DNA of 64,000 bases, from the NCBI RefSeq assembly GCF_023805295.1, contig NZ_JAMSHT010000001.1, positions 2,243,001 to 2,307,000 on the forward strand, in the 5' to 3' direction. This document shows, one piece after another, positions 1-7,902 of this stretch (its first letter is position 1; the number at the start of each line of letters is the position of its first letter). The stretch is from Sphingomicrobium sediminis. Its GTDB lineage: Bacteria; Pseudomonadota; Alphaproteobacteria; Sphingomonadales; Sphingomonadaceae. The translations under genes and the position numbers were made by a program. Under the pieces are notes generated by a model. That model worked only from the letters and a program-made list of their open reading frames with translations. It had not been told where the DNA came from and ran no database searches.

Positions 1-227
1 GACCGCTCATCATCCTGTCGCTGACCTGGAAGAAGATGACCGGTGCAGGCGCGGTTGCCGGTTTGGTGACTGGCGCTGCCGTCGTCATGGGCTGGATCGC
101 GACCGGCGCGAGCGATGGCCTGTACGAGATCGTGCCGGGCTTCATCGCGGCGTGGGTCGCAATCTGGCTGGTCAGCCTTGCGACCCGGCCCGAGGCGTCG
201 ACAGCCGGCGGCACGGAGCAGGCCTAG
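1..227 (+). CDS. putP: Sodium/proline symporter, C-terminal fragment
   Basis: This is the last part of a sodium:solute symporter, cut off by the left edge of the window; the open frame starts at base 3 and stops with TAG at 225-227. The visible piece contains the segment LTWKKMTGAGAVAGLVTGAA and then GLYEIVPGFIAAW, which match the last two transmembrane helices of PutP (E. coli has a very similar GLYEIIPGF stretch). The protein imports proline with sodium ions across the inner membrane. The 5' end and the substrate-binding core lie outside the window, so proline specificity rests on similarity of the tail only. Confidence 0.8.
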   Translation, partial: PLIILSLTWKKMTGAGAVAGLVTGAAVVMGWIATGASDGLYEIVPGFIAAWVAIWLVSLATRPEASTAGGTEQA

Positions 228-272
228 GCAAAGATTAAGTCGTACGGAGATTCAAAAAGGAGGAGAACGCGT

Positions 273-752
273 ATGCAGTCGAAGAAGTTGATGGCCGCAC
301 TTGGCGCGGCAATGACGATGGCCTTAGCAGCACCGACCCCTGCGGCCGCGCAGGATGCAATGCTCGGCGAAATCCGGCCATTCGGTTTCAATTTCTGCCC
401 GCGCGGCTGGGCGCCGCTAGACGGTCAATTGCTCGCAATTTCCCAATATACCGCTCTATTCTCACTGCTGGGGACTTATTATGGCGGCGACGGTCGGACC
501 ACCTTCGCACTTCCCGACATGCGCGGTCGCGTCATGGTTCACGAAGGAACGGGACCGGGCCTGCCGCCGGCCCGGCTTGGCCAGACTAGCGGGACTGTGG
601 AAACCGCCCCTCGGAGCGTGCCGGTCGCACCGCAACGCGGTAATCGTGAGGGGGACACTGCGGCCTCGACCGATCCGGTGAACAACATGCAGCCCTATCT
701 CGTAGTCAATTGGTGCATTGCGCTGCAAGGCATCTACCCGTCGCGCAACTAG
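273..752 (+). CDS. Secreted tail-collar domain protein (microcystin-dependent protein family)
   Basis: A 159-residue protein with a signal peptide (cleavage likely after AAAQ near residue 27) followed by a phage tail-collar domain: GEIRPFGFNFCPRGWAPLDGQ, then FSLLGTYYGGDGRTTFALPD and MRGRV. The collar fold is shared by phage tail fibres and by bacterial proteins named after the microcystin-dependent protein MdpB. A strong ribosome binding site, AGGAGG at about 259-264, fixes the ATG at 273. It stands alone between putP and frmA with no other phage genes nearby, so I regard it as a cellular exported protein, not a prophage remnant. Its function is unknown. Confidence 0.85.
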   Translation: MQSKKLMAALGAAMTMALAAPTPAAAQDAMLGEIRPFGFNFCPRGWAPLDGQLLAISQYTALFSLLGTYYGGDGRTTFALPDMRGRVMVHEGTGPGLPPARLGQTSGTVETAPRSVPVAPQRGNREGDTAASTDPVNNMQPYLVVNWCIALQGIYPSRN

Positions 753-857
753 CAGCCTCAATGCATTATGGCGGCGGCGCGCCTTTCTCCTTGAGGGGCT
801 GTCTTGCGGGGCGGTTCCGGCTGGCCTAGCAAGGGCGCGAAAGAGGGAGAGCCAGTC

Positions 858-1961
858 ATGAAGACGCGCGCCGCCGTTGCGTTTGCCGAGAAACAGCCGC
901 TCGAGATCGTCGAAGTCGATCTTGAAGGGCCCAAGGCCGGCGAGGTGCTGGTCGAGATCAAGGCGACCGGCATCTGCCATACCGACGCCTATACCCTCGA
1001 CGGCTTCGACAGCGAGGGCATCTTCCCTTCGATCCTCGGCCATGAAGGCGCGGGCATCGTCCGCGAGGTTGGGCCCGGCGTGACCAGCGTCGCACCCGAT
1101 GACCATGTCATCCCGCTCTACACGCCCGAATGCCGACAATGTAAAATGTGCCTTTCGGGCAAGACCAACCTGTGCAGCGCGATCCGCGAGACGCAGGGCA
1201 AGGGACTGATGCCCGACCGGACCAGCCGCTTCTCCTACAAGGGCGAGACGATCTTCCATTATATGGGCTGCTCGACCTTTTCGAACTTCACCGTCCTGCC
1301 CGAAATCGCCGTGGCCAAGATCCGAAAGGACGCCCCGTTCAAGACCAGCTGCTATATCGGTTGTGGGGTGACCACGGGCGTCGGCGCGGTCGTGAATACC
1401 GCCGACGTGCGTCCGGGCGACAATGTCGTCGTCTTCGGGCTTGGCGGCATCGGTCTCAACGTCATCCAGGGCGCCAAGATGGCGGGCGCAGCGCGGATCG
1501 TCGGCGTCGACATCAATCCCGACAAGGCCGAATGGGGCGAGAAATTCGGGATGACCGACTTCATCGACGCGCGCGACGGCAGCGTCGTCGAGAGAATCGT
1601 CAACATGCTCGACGGGGGTGCGGATTACAGTTTCGACTGCACCGGCAATGTCGAGGTCATGCGCCAGGCCTTGGAATGCTGTCACAAGGGGTGGGGCACA
1701 AGCATTATCATTGGCGTGGCCGAGGCCGGCAAGGAAATCGCGACGCGGCCCTTCCAGTTGGTCACCGGCCGCAACTGGCGCGGGACCGCGTTCGGCGGGG
1801 CCAAGGGCCGCACCGACGTGCCCAAGATCGTCGATTGGTACATGGATGGGCGGATCGAGATCGATCCGATGATCACCCATGTCCTCGAGCTTGAGGATAT
1901 CAACAAGGGCTTCGACCTCATGCATGAGGGCAAGTCGATCCGAAGCGTCGTCGTTTACTAG
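858..1961 (+). CDS. frmA: S-(hydroxymethyl)glutathione dehydrogenase (class III alcohol dehydrogenase)
   Basis: The enzyme oxidises S-hydroxymethylglutathione, the spontaneous adduct of formaldehyde and glutathione, to S-formylglutathione with NAD+. The 367-residue protein has the usual family length. Catalytic zinc ligands are visible as Cys40 (TGICHTD), His62 (LGHEGAG) and Cys169 (IGCGVTTG). The structural zinc site is Cys92, Cys95, Cys98 and Cys106. The NAD-binding GLGGIG motif is at 194-199. I chose the ATG at 858 because it follows GAGGGAGAG at 844-851; an in-frame upstream start at 804 would add 18 residues not seen in the family. It heads a formaldehyde detoxification operon with the VOC protein and FghA downstream. 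Confidence 0.95.
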   Translation: MKTRAAVAFAEKQPLEIVEVDLEGPKAGEVLVEIKATGICHTDAYTLDGFDSEGIFPSILGHEGAGIVREVGPGVTSVAPDDHVIPLYTPECRQCKMCLSGKTNLCSAIRETQGKGLMPDRTSRFSYKGETIFHYMGCSTFSNFTVLPEIAVAKIRKDAPFKTSCYIGCGVTTGVGAVVNTADVRPGDNVVVFGLGGIGLNVIQGAKMAGAARIVGVDINPDKAEWGEKFGMTDFIDARDGSVVERIVNMLDGGADYSFDCTGNVEVMRQALECCHKGWGTSIIIGVAEAGKEIATRPFQLVTGRNWRGTAFGGAKGRTDVPKIVDWYMDGRIEIDPMITHVLELEDINKGFDLMHEGKSIRSVVVY

Positions 1962-1970
1962 GGAGACTCT

Positions 1971-2360
1971 ATGTTCAGCCATGTCATGGTCGGTGCCAAC
2001 GACCTCGATGCCAGTCGCGCTTTCTACGACGCCACAATCCAGGCGATCGGCGGCAAGCCGGGACGAAGCGACGATCGTGGTCGTACCAGCTGGATTCACA
2101 ATGGCTCGGTCTTCATGCTGACTCAGCCGATCGACGGCGAGGCGGCGACACCGGGCAACGGCATGACCATCGGCTTCCTGTGCGACAGCCCCGAAATGGT
2201 CGACAAATGGCACGAAGTCGGCGCCGCGACCGGCGGCCAGCCGATCGAGGACCCGCCGGGTATTCGTGCCAATCCGTTCGGCCAGCTTTACTTGGCTTAT
2301 CTGCGCGATCCGGCTGGCAACAAGCTGTGCGCCATGTATCGCCCGCCGCGGGAAAAGTAA
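1971..2360 (+). CDS. VOC (glyoxalase/bleomycin resistance) family protein
   Basis: A 129-residue single-domain protein of the vicinal oxygen chelate superfamily: FSHVMVGANDLDASRAFYDA at the N-terminus and YLRDPAGNKLCAMYRP near the C-terminus are the typical first and last strands. The gene starts 9 bases after frmA and its stop TAA shares a base with the fghA start (TAATG), so the three are almost certainly co-transcribed and translationally coupled. The context suggests a role in formaldehyde or glutathione-adduct metabolism, but the reaction is not known and cannot be read from the sequence. Confidence 0.85.
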   Translation: MFSHVMVGANDLDASRAFYDATIQAIGGKPGRSDDRGRTSWIHNGSVFMLTQPIDGEAATPGNGMTIGFLCDSPEMVDKWHEVGAATGGQPIEDPPGIRANPFGQLYLAYLRDPAGNKLCAMYRPPREK

Positions 2361-3208
2361 TGAGCATCGAGACCGTCGACAGCTGGGTTTCCCATGGCGG
2401 CCGCCAGGGCGTCTATCGTCACAAGAGCGAGGCGACCGGCACCGAGATGACTTTTTCGGTGTTCGTGCCGCCGCACCTTGAGGGCACGCAGTTGCCGGTG
2501 CTCTGGTATCTGTCGGGGCTGACCTGCACCCATGCCAACGTCACCGAAAAGGGCGAGTATCGCGCGGCCTGCGCCGAGCATGGCATCATCTTCGTCGCGC
2601 CCGATACGAGCCCGCGCGGCGAGGGCGTGCCCGATGACAGCGCTGGCCATTGGGATTTCGGGCTGGGCGCGGGTTTCTATGTCGATGCCACGCAAAAGCC
2701 CTATGCGGCCAATTATCGCATGTGGAGCTACATCAGCGAGGAACTGCCCAAGATCATCGCCGAATGCTTCCCAGCTGACATGAGCCGGCAGGCGATCAGC
2801 GGCCATTCTATGGGCGGTCACGGCGCGCTGGTCGCGGGCTTGCGCGAACCGGGGCGCTACCGTTCGGTCTCGGCCTTTTCGCCGATCGTGCATCCTTCGA
2901 GCGTGCCGTGGGGCAAGAAAGCGTTCGAGCTTTATCTCGGCGAAGAGCGCAAGGATTGGCGCGCTTATGATGCGGTCCAGCTCATCGAGGACGGGCACAA
3001 GCGCAAGGAATTGCTGGTCGATGTCGGGACAGAGGACCCGTTCCTCCACGAACAACTTTGCCCCGAAGCGCTGGAGGCCGCCTGTGGCGGGGCGGGGATC
3101 GGTCTTACGCTGCGGCGCCAATCGGGCTACGACCACAGCTATTATTTTGTATCCACGTTCCTGGCCGATCATGTCGCCTGGCATGCGGCCCGGTTGAAAG
3201 GCGATTAG
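2360..3208 (+). CDS. fghA: S-formylglutathione hydrolase
   Basis: This esterase D family hydrolase releases formate and glutathione from S-formylglutathione, the product of FrmA. The 282-residue protein shows the serine nucleophile elbow GHSMGGHGA, the upstream LSGLTCTHANV segment, and the catalytic histidine in SGYDHSYYF; the acid lies in the DVGTEDPF stretch. The start at 2360 overlaps the VOC stop by one base. The stop TAG is immediately followed by the ATG of the universal stress protein, so the operon continues. Length and motifs match FrmB/FghA/YeiG; I use fghA for the gene name. Confidence 0.95.
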   Translation: MSIETVDSWVSHGGRQGVYRHKSEATGTEMTFSVFVPPHLEGTQLPVLWYLSGLTCTHANVTEKGEYRAACAEHGIIFVAPDTSPRGEGVPDDSAGHWDFGLGAGFYVDATQKPYAANYRMWSYISEELPKIIAECFPADMSRQAISGHSMGGHGALVAGLREPGRYRSVSAFSPIVHPSSVPWGKKAFELYLGEERKDWRAYDAVQLIEDGHKRKELLVDVGTEDPFLHEQLCPEALEAACGGAGIGLTLRRQSGYDHSYYFVSTFLADHVAWHAARLKGD

Positions 3209-4036
3209 ATGAAAACGATCCTTCTCCACGTCCAGGACGATCCGCGCGTCGATGTGCGGGTGGAGAATGCACTGGCGCTGGCGCGCTCGTGCGATGCGCA
3301 TCTCGATGTGCTCCATGTCACTCCCGACGATGTCGCGGCCGTGTTCGAAAGCTTCGGCGGTGTCGAGGCTAGCGGCGACGGCCTAAAGGCGTTCGAGAAG
3401 CGCGAATGCGAGCTCGAAGAGCGAGTAAAGAAGGAGCTCTCCAACGAAGATGTGAGCTGGGAATATTTCCGTGAGACGGGCTCGATCCTGAACAGCATCG
3501 CCAACCACGCCGCACTGGCCGACCTCATCGTCGCTGGCCGCGCGGCGCATCGCGACAAGGATGATGACACCGCGATCGCCTTGCTCGGTGACCTGCTGAC
3601 CAATTCGCGCACGCCGGTCTGGCTGCGCGGTGACGAGCAGGAGCGCTACAATCCCAACTGCATCGCCGTGATCGGCTGGGACGGCAGCTTCGAAGTGGCC
3701 AATGCGGTGCGCGGCGGCATTTCGGTGCTGCAGCAGGCCAGCGAAGTCCATGTCGTGCGCGTTACCGACAAGGGCGCGGAAGTTGCGGCTGGCATGTATC
3801 CGGTTGATTCCGTGCTCAAATATCTGTCGCGCAATGGCGTACATGCCGAATATTCGCGCATCGCCAAGGTCGACGGGAAAACCGTCAACGCGCTGCTCGA
3901 CTTTGCCGAGAAGAAGGGCGCGGGGCTGCTGACGGTCGGCGGCTACAGCCACAGCCGCATCGGCCAGCGCCTGTTCGGCGGGGTGACGCGTTCGCTGCTG
4001 ACGAGCTGCCCCATCGCGCTGATGATCGCGCACTAG
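3209..4036 (+). CDS. Universal stress protein with two Usp domains
   Basis: A 275-residue cytoplasmic protein with two tandem UspA domains, the first about residues 1-140 (MKTILLHVQDDPRVDVRVENAL) and the second about 148-275 (CIAVIGWDGSFEVANAV). The second domain ends with GGYSHSRIGQRLFGGVTRSL, which resembles the ATP-binding G-x2-G-x9-G-S/T loop of ATP-binding Usp proteins. Its ATG follows the fghA stop without a gap, so it belongs to the formaldehyde operon. It may help cells survive electrophile stress, but that role is inferred from position only. Confidence 0.9.
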   Translation: MKTILLHVQDDPRVDVRVENALALARSCDAHLDVLHVTPDDVAAVFESFGGVEASGDGLKAFEKRECELEERVKKELSNEDVSWEYFRETGSILNSIANHAALADLIVAGRAAHRDKDDDTAIALLGDLLTNSRTPVWLRGDEQERYNPNCIAVIGWDGSFEVANAVRGGISVLQQASEVHVVRVTDKGAEVAAGMYPVDSVLKYLSRNGVHAEYSRIAKVDGKTVNALLDFAEKKGAGLLTVGGYSHSRIGQRLFGGVTRSLLTSCPIALMIAH

Positions 4037-4037
4037 G

Positions 4038-4379
4038 ATGCTGGCATTGCTGATGACGCTGGCGGCGGCCCACCCGCTGCCCGATCCGCTCGCCGCCGGC
4101 TGGCAGGGCGAGCCGGTGTGCGAGAAGCTGCACGAGGATGCGGAACAGCGCGTGCTACGCTGCTCCTTCCCGCCGGGCGTCGGCCATGAGCGCCATTATC
4201 ACGACAAGCATTTCGGCTACGCCTTGTCGGGCGGCCGCATGCGCATCACCGATGCGAGCGGCACGCGCGAAGTCGATCTGGCCACGGGCTCAAGCTATGC
4301 GAGCGATGGCACCGAATGGCACGAAGTCGTCAATGTCGGCGAGACCGACGTCATCTACCTGATCGTCGAGCCAAGATAA
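4038..4379 (+). CDS. Small cupin-domain protein, possibly exported
   Basis: A 113-residue single cupin. Motif 1 is seen as PGVGHERHYHDKHFGYALSG with several histidines that could bind a metal ion, and motif 2 as GTEWHEVVNVG. The N-terminus MLALLMTLAAAHP is hydrophobic and might be a short signal peptide. It starts one base after the stop of the universal stress protein, so it is probably the last gene of the formaldehyde operon. Function unknown; small cupins range from isomerases to sensors. Confidence 0.8.
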   Translation: MLALLMTLAAAHPLPDPLAAGWQGEPVCEKLHEDAEQRVLRCSFPPGVGHERHYHDKHFGYALSGGRMRITDASGTREVDLATGSSYASDGTEWHEVVNVGETDVIYLIVEPR

Positions 4380-4466
4380 CGGCGCTCGATTTCGTACTAT
4401 AGGCCTCGCGGAAACGTCACACGAATTTGGTGCGATGTCGCCTGTCAGCCGTTCAGTCGCCCCGAT

Positions 4467-5843
4467 CTAGAGTCGAAGCATTATTGCTTGGGCAGGACCC
4501 TCCGCTACCCCGAAGTCATCAATGAACAATGTCGGCTTTGCGACCACGTTGGATATGATCAATGGAAAGCCCGGCGGGACAGGCCATGGAGGAGCGCAAC
4601 CGCTATTAATTGCGCGTGGGACATTTATGGCACAGTATGGGATGAAGGCGTACCAACTGACCGTAATCCCAGTGCCGTCTAGTGACAGGTAAGGAGTGCC
4701 GAAGGCAGCTTGTCCCGATGGCAGAGCAAATTGTGGCAGTAACGCTTGGATCTTGGTCCCGTCTGCGAACTCGAGAGGGACTACGATTTGCGCTGATCCT
4801 GTGACCCCTTCAGGCACGGTTACCGTGCCCGTCAGCCGCATGCCCAATGCACCGGTCATGCCGTCGAGATAGGTTAAGTGGGTAAAGCTTTGATCGGTGC
4901 TGCAGATCATGCTTTGGCAAACTGGTGCAATGGTGATTGTTGCATCGCTGGCAGTAAGTTCGGGTGCCTCCCAGATGTCTATGGGCGTTTCGAGGTCAAC
5001 GCGCTCGACTGGCTTGGCTTCCACCCCTTCGAGATCAACCGCGATATAGGCCTCGTTTACGACGAGGCTAAAGATGCCGTAGTCTATCCAACCATATCCT
5101 TCCGACCCCCATTGGCGGCCCCAGCTATTGATGACCTTGAAGGCGTTTCGTTCATCGTTATAGCCCACAACCACCATGGCATGGTTTCCGCGGAAGCTAC
5201 CGACTGGCTGCCGCCAGACTTCGCCGGCGGGCAAATCAATGAAGTTTTGATAAGTCTTAGCTCCGATAATGACGGGAAAGCCCTTTACAAGCTGGGCTTT
5301 AACTTCATCGGGATTGTAAAAATTCACCGTGCGATACCCGTCAATCTTGAATGGCAACGCCGCCTCGCTTGCGGACTCTGGGATGGAGGTGAAGGGGTTG
5401 GGCGTATACGGCATCGCGCTCAGTGGAGCAGCGCCCTGATCGCGCAGAATGTTGAAGGCAGGCGCAAATAGCGCCCCATTGTCTTGCCCTCCATTGATCT
5501 GATTGTAGACAAAGGAAGGGCTGAAAACCCGGCTAGCATCGATTGAGCCGGGGCCATTCATGAACTCCCATTCTTGATCGAACTTTTCCTGATAGGTTTT
5601 GAGCGCATAAGCCACGGCCCAACCGACACAGCTATTTTGCTGGCCTTGGTCGCCGGGCGGCGGCATGTGAGGGCTTAGATCAGTTTGGCTAGGCAATTGC
5701 TCCCCAATAAAGGGAACCTTGGCGGTGGGAATGGAACCGTACTTCTCCGCTGGCGCAGGAATTAAGCCGAAGCTGACGTCTTGCGCATGCGCTGGGCCGG
5801 TGCAGACGAGGAAGGCCAAAAGTGCCGCAATGTATCGCATCAT
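4467..5843 (-). CDS. Secreted papain-like (C1 family) cysteine protease
   Basis: A 458-residue exported protein: signal peptide 1-20 ending in AHA, a papain-fold domain about 50-275, and a C-terminal domain of about 180 residues that I do not recognise. The catalytic set is complete. Gln66 (oxyanion hole) lies six residues before the nucleophile Cys72 in DQGQQNSCVGWA, as in papain. His221 is in RGNHAMVVVGY and Asn239 is in VINSWGRQWG. There is no obvious inhibitory propeptide. Base composition is clearly lower in G+C than the neighbours (29 and 28 of 60 bases at 4861-4920 and 5221-5280, against 45 of 60 at 6601-6660), which suggests recent acquisition. It faces the cupin gene tail to tail. 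Confidence 0.85.
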   Translation of the reverse strand: MMRYIAALLAFLVCTGPAHAQDVSFGLIPAPAEKYGSIPTAKVPFIGEQLPSQTDLSPHMPPPGDQGQQNSCVGWAVAYALKTYQEKFDQEWEFMNGPGSIDASRVFSPSFVYNQINGGQDNGALFAPAFNILRDQGAAPLSAMPYTPNPFTSIPESASEAALPFKIDGYRTVNFYNPDEVKAQLVKGFPVIIGAKTYQNFIDLPAGEVWRQPVGSFRGNHAMVVVGYNDERNAFKVINSWGRQWGSEGYGWIDYGIFSLVVNEAYIAVDLEGVEAKPVERVDLETPIDIWEAPELTASDATITIAPVCQSMICSTDQSFTHLTYLDGMTGALGMRLTGTVTVPEGVTGSAQIVVPLEFADGTKIQALLPQFALPSGQAAFGTPYLSLDGTGITVSWYAFIPYCAINVPRAINSGCAPPWPVPPGFPLIISNVVAKPTLFIDDFGVAEGPAQAIMLRL

Positions 5844-5970
5844 GTCCCCCGATCAAATTGCTGTTGATCGCTAACCTGATATAAGTTGAACGGCGTTGCA
5901 AGTTCGCGATATAGCGAAGGCTCGCGTGACCGAAGTCTCGATTGGTCGGGGCACACTCTCTCAAGCGGCC

Positions 5971-6001
5971 AAAAAAAAAGCGCCCCCGGTGAGGGAGGCG
6001 C
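5971..6001 (-). terminator. Rho-independent terminator behind tRNA-Glu
   Basis: Read on the minus strand, a G+C-rich hairpin (GCGCC paired with GGCGC, extended by the inner CTCC/GGGG bases) at 5980-6001 is followed by nine consecutive T at 5979-5971. It lies 14 bases after the CCA end of tRNA-Glu and would end transcripts coming from recJ through the tRNA. Confidence 0.85.
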
Positions 6002-6014
6002 TTCTTGTGCTGGA

Positions 6015-6090
6015 TGGTGACCCCTACGGGACTCGAACCCGTGTTTTCGCCGTGAAAGGGCGACGTCCTAGACCGCTAGACGAAGGGGCC
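6015..6090 (-). tRNA. tRNA-Glu (anticodon TTC)
   Basis: A complete 76-base cloverleaf read on the minus strand from 6090 to 6015. The acceptor stem GGCCCCT pairs with AGGGGTC (one G-T pair), the T-arm carries GGTTCGAGTCC, and the anticodon loop reads CTTTCAC with TTC in the centre. The CCA end is encoded (6017-6015). It lies 66 bases after the recJ stop codon with no obvious promoter between, so it may be processed from the end of the recJ transcript. Confidence 0.97.
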
Positions 6091-6156
6091 ACACCAGTGG
6101 TGTGCGGCGCGAACTAAGGGGTGGGCGCAGATTCGTCAAGCGGCTTATTGGCGCTT

Positions 6157-7902
6157 TTATGCATAAGCCGCATCTTCGACATGCAATTCGGCCGCATCGC
6201 CGCCTGTCCACTCGTCGCGCTTCATCACGCCGGCCAGCCAGAATCGACGGTCGGGCGTGGCCGCCAGCATGGCCTGGCCGAATTCGGTGTCGGCGGCGCG
6301 GAAGGCGATTCCCTTGAAGCCCATGCCGTCCTCGCCCACCGCGCGGAAGCGGACATGGCCGTTGCCGACGACGCCGGGCTGGACGAGGCGCGCTGGGCCA
6401 ACCGCGATTCGCGGGGCGGGCCAGCCGGCGCCATAGGGACCCGCGGCCTCGATCCGGTCGCATAGCGCGCCGGCGACGCCGCCAGGGGCGAGCATCGCGT
6501 CGATGATGAGGGCGCGGCCTGCGCGCGCGGTGTCGACATCCGATTCGAGCCGCTGCGAAAGATAGGCGGCGAGAGTCTCGACCCCGCCGGGCGCGACGGT
6601 CACGCCCGCCGCCATGGCATGGCCGCCGCCAGCGACGAGCAAGCCCTCTGCCTTGGCCGACAGCACCGCAGCGCCGAGGTCGACGCCAGAAATCGAGCGA
6701 CCCGACCCTTTGCCGGTGCCATCCTCGTCAATGCCGATGACGAAGGCAGGGCGGCCATAGCGTTCCTTCACGCGGCTGGCGACGATGCCGACCACGCCCG
6801 GATGCCAGCCTTCGCCGGCAACGCAGATGACCGAGCGGTCGGCCTGCGCCTCGGCCTGTTCCAGCGCGGATTCGGTGACGGCCGCCTCGATGGCGCGGCG
6901 CTCTTCATTGTACTGGTCTAGGCGTGCGGCAATCTCTTCGGCCTCCAGCGGGTCGCTGGTGGTGAGCAGGCGGACACCGAGGTCGGCCTCGCCGACGCGG
7001 CCGCCGGCATTGATACGCGGCCCAAGTGCGAAGCCGAGATCGCGCGAGGCAGGCGCTTTCTTGAGGCCCGCAACGCGCGACAAGGCGGTGAGCCCGATAT
7101 TGCCGCGCCGCGCCATGATCTTGAGGCCCTGCGTCACGAAGGCACGGTTGAGGGTGCGCAGCTTGGCGACGTCGGCGACAGTGCCCAATGCGACCAGATC
7201 GAGCAGGGGAAGAAGATCGGGCTCGGGATTGCCGTTCACGAAGCGGCCGCGTGCGCGCAGTTCGCGGAGCAATGCCGCGCCGAGCAGGAAGGCCATGCCG
7301 ACTGCGGCGAGATGGCCGTGTGCGGCGCCGGTCTCGCTTTCGTCGAGACGGTTGGGATTGATGAGCGCATGCGCGGTGGGCAGGCGTGTATCGCACTGGT
7401 GATGATCACAGACGATGACGTCGAGTCCGGCCGTGGCGGCTTCGTCGAGCGCTTCGAACGCTTGCGCGCCGCAATCGACCGTGACGCACAGGTCCGCGCC
7501 CTGTTCCTTCAGCTTCACGAGCGCGGCGCCCGAGGGGCCGTAGCCCTCCATCAACCGGTCGGGAATGTAGAGCATCGGATCGTTGCCGAGCTGGCGCAGC
7601 AAGCGCGCAAGCAGGGCAGCCGAGGTCGCGCCATCGACGTCATAGTCGCCGAAGACGGCAATCTTCTCGCCCGCCTCGATGGCGTCGGCGATGCGCTTTG
7701 CGGCCTTGTCCATGTCCTGGAAGACCGAAGGGTCGGGCATGAAGTCGCGCAGCTTGGGCTCGCGCTGGCGGGCAAGGTCGGCCTCGTCCACGCCGCGCGC
7801 CAGCAAAAGCTGGTCGGTAAGGTCGCGGGTCAGGTCGTCACCGCCTTGGTAGCGCCAGCGCCATGGCTGGCCCGACAGGCTCTGTTGAATGTCGAGGGTC
7901 AT
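6157..7902 (-). CDS. recJ: Single-stranded-DNA-specific exonuclease RecJ
   Basis: RecJ degrades single-stranded DNA 5' to 3' in recombination, mismatch repair and fork repair. The 581-residue protein has the DHH phosphoesterase motifs in order: FGDYDVDGA at 85-92, VTVDCGAQ at 141-147 and DHH at 166-168, followed by the DHHA1 domain with GGGHAMAAG near residue 420-430. The ATG at 7902 overlaps the stop of the upstream PH-domain gene as ATGA, which indicates translational coupling; a longer frame reaching 8226 has no family support. It is the last protein gene of the glpX-PH-PH-recJ run. Confidence 0.95.
   Translation of the reverse strand: MTLDIQQSLSGQPWRWRYQGGDDLTRDLTDQLLLARGVDEADLARQREPKLRDFMPDPSVFQDMDKAAKRIADAIEAGEKIAVFGDYDVDGATSAALLARLLRQLGNDPMLYIPDRLMEGYGPSGAALVKLKEQGADLCVTVDCGAQAFEALDEAATAGLDVIVCDHHQCDTRLPTAHALINPNRLDESETGAAHGHLAAVGMAFLLGAALLRELRARGRFVNGNPEPDLLPLLDLVALGTVADVAKLRTLNRAFVTQGLKIMARRGNIGLTALSRVAGLKKAPASRDLGFALGPRINAGGRVGEADLGVRLLTTSDPLEAEEIAARLDQYNEERRAIEAAVTESALEQAEAQADRSVICVAGEGWHPGVVGIVASRVKERYGRPAFVIGIDEDGTGKGSGRSISGVDLGAAVLSAKAEGLLVAGGGHAMAAGVTVAPGGVETLAAYLSQRLESDVDTARAGRALIIDAMLAPGGVAGALCDRIEAAGPYGAGWPAPRIAVGPARLVQPGVVGNGHVRFRAVGEDGMGFKGIAFRAADTEFGQAMLAATPDRRFWLAGVMKRDEWTGGDAAELHVEDAAYA

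Noticed and set aside
273..752. Tail-collar protein as a sign of a prophage
   Set aside because: No other phage genes are near, and the protein has a signal peptide, as the cellular microcystin-dependent proteins do.
462..2213. 583-codon open frame on the minus strand opposite frmA
   Set aside because: frmA on the plus strand has all zinc ligands and family length; the opposite frame is open only because of G+C-rich codon use, and its product is low-complexity.
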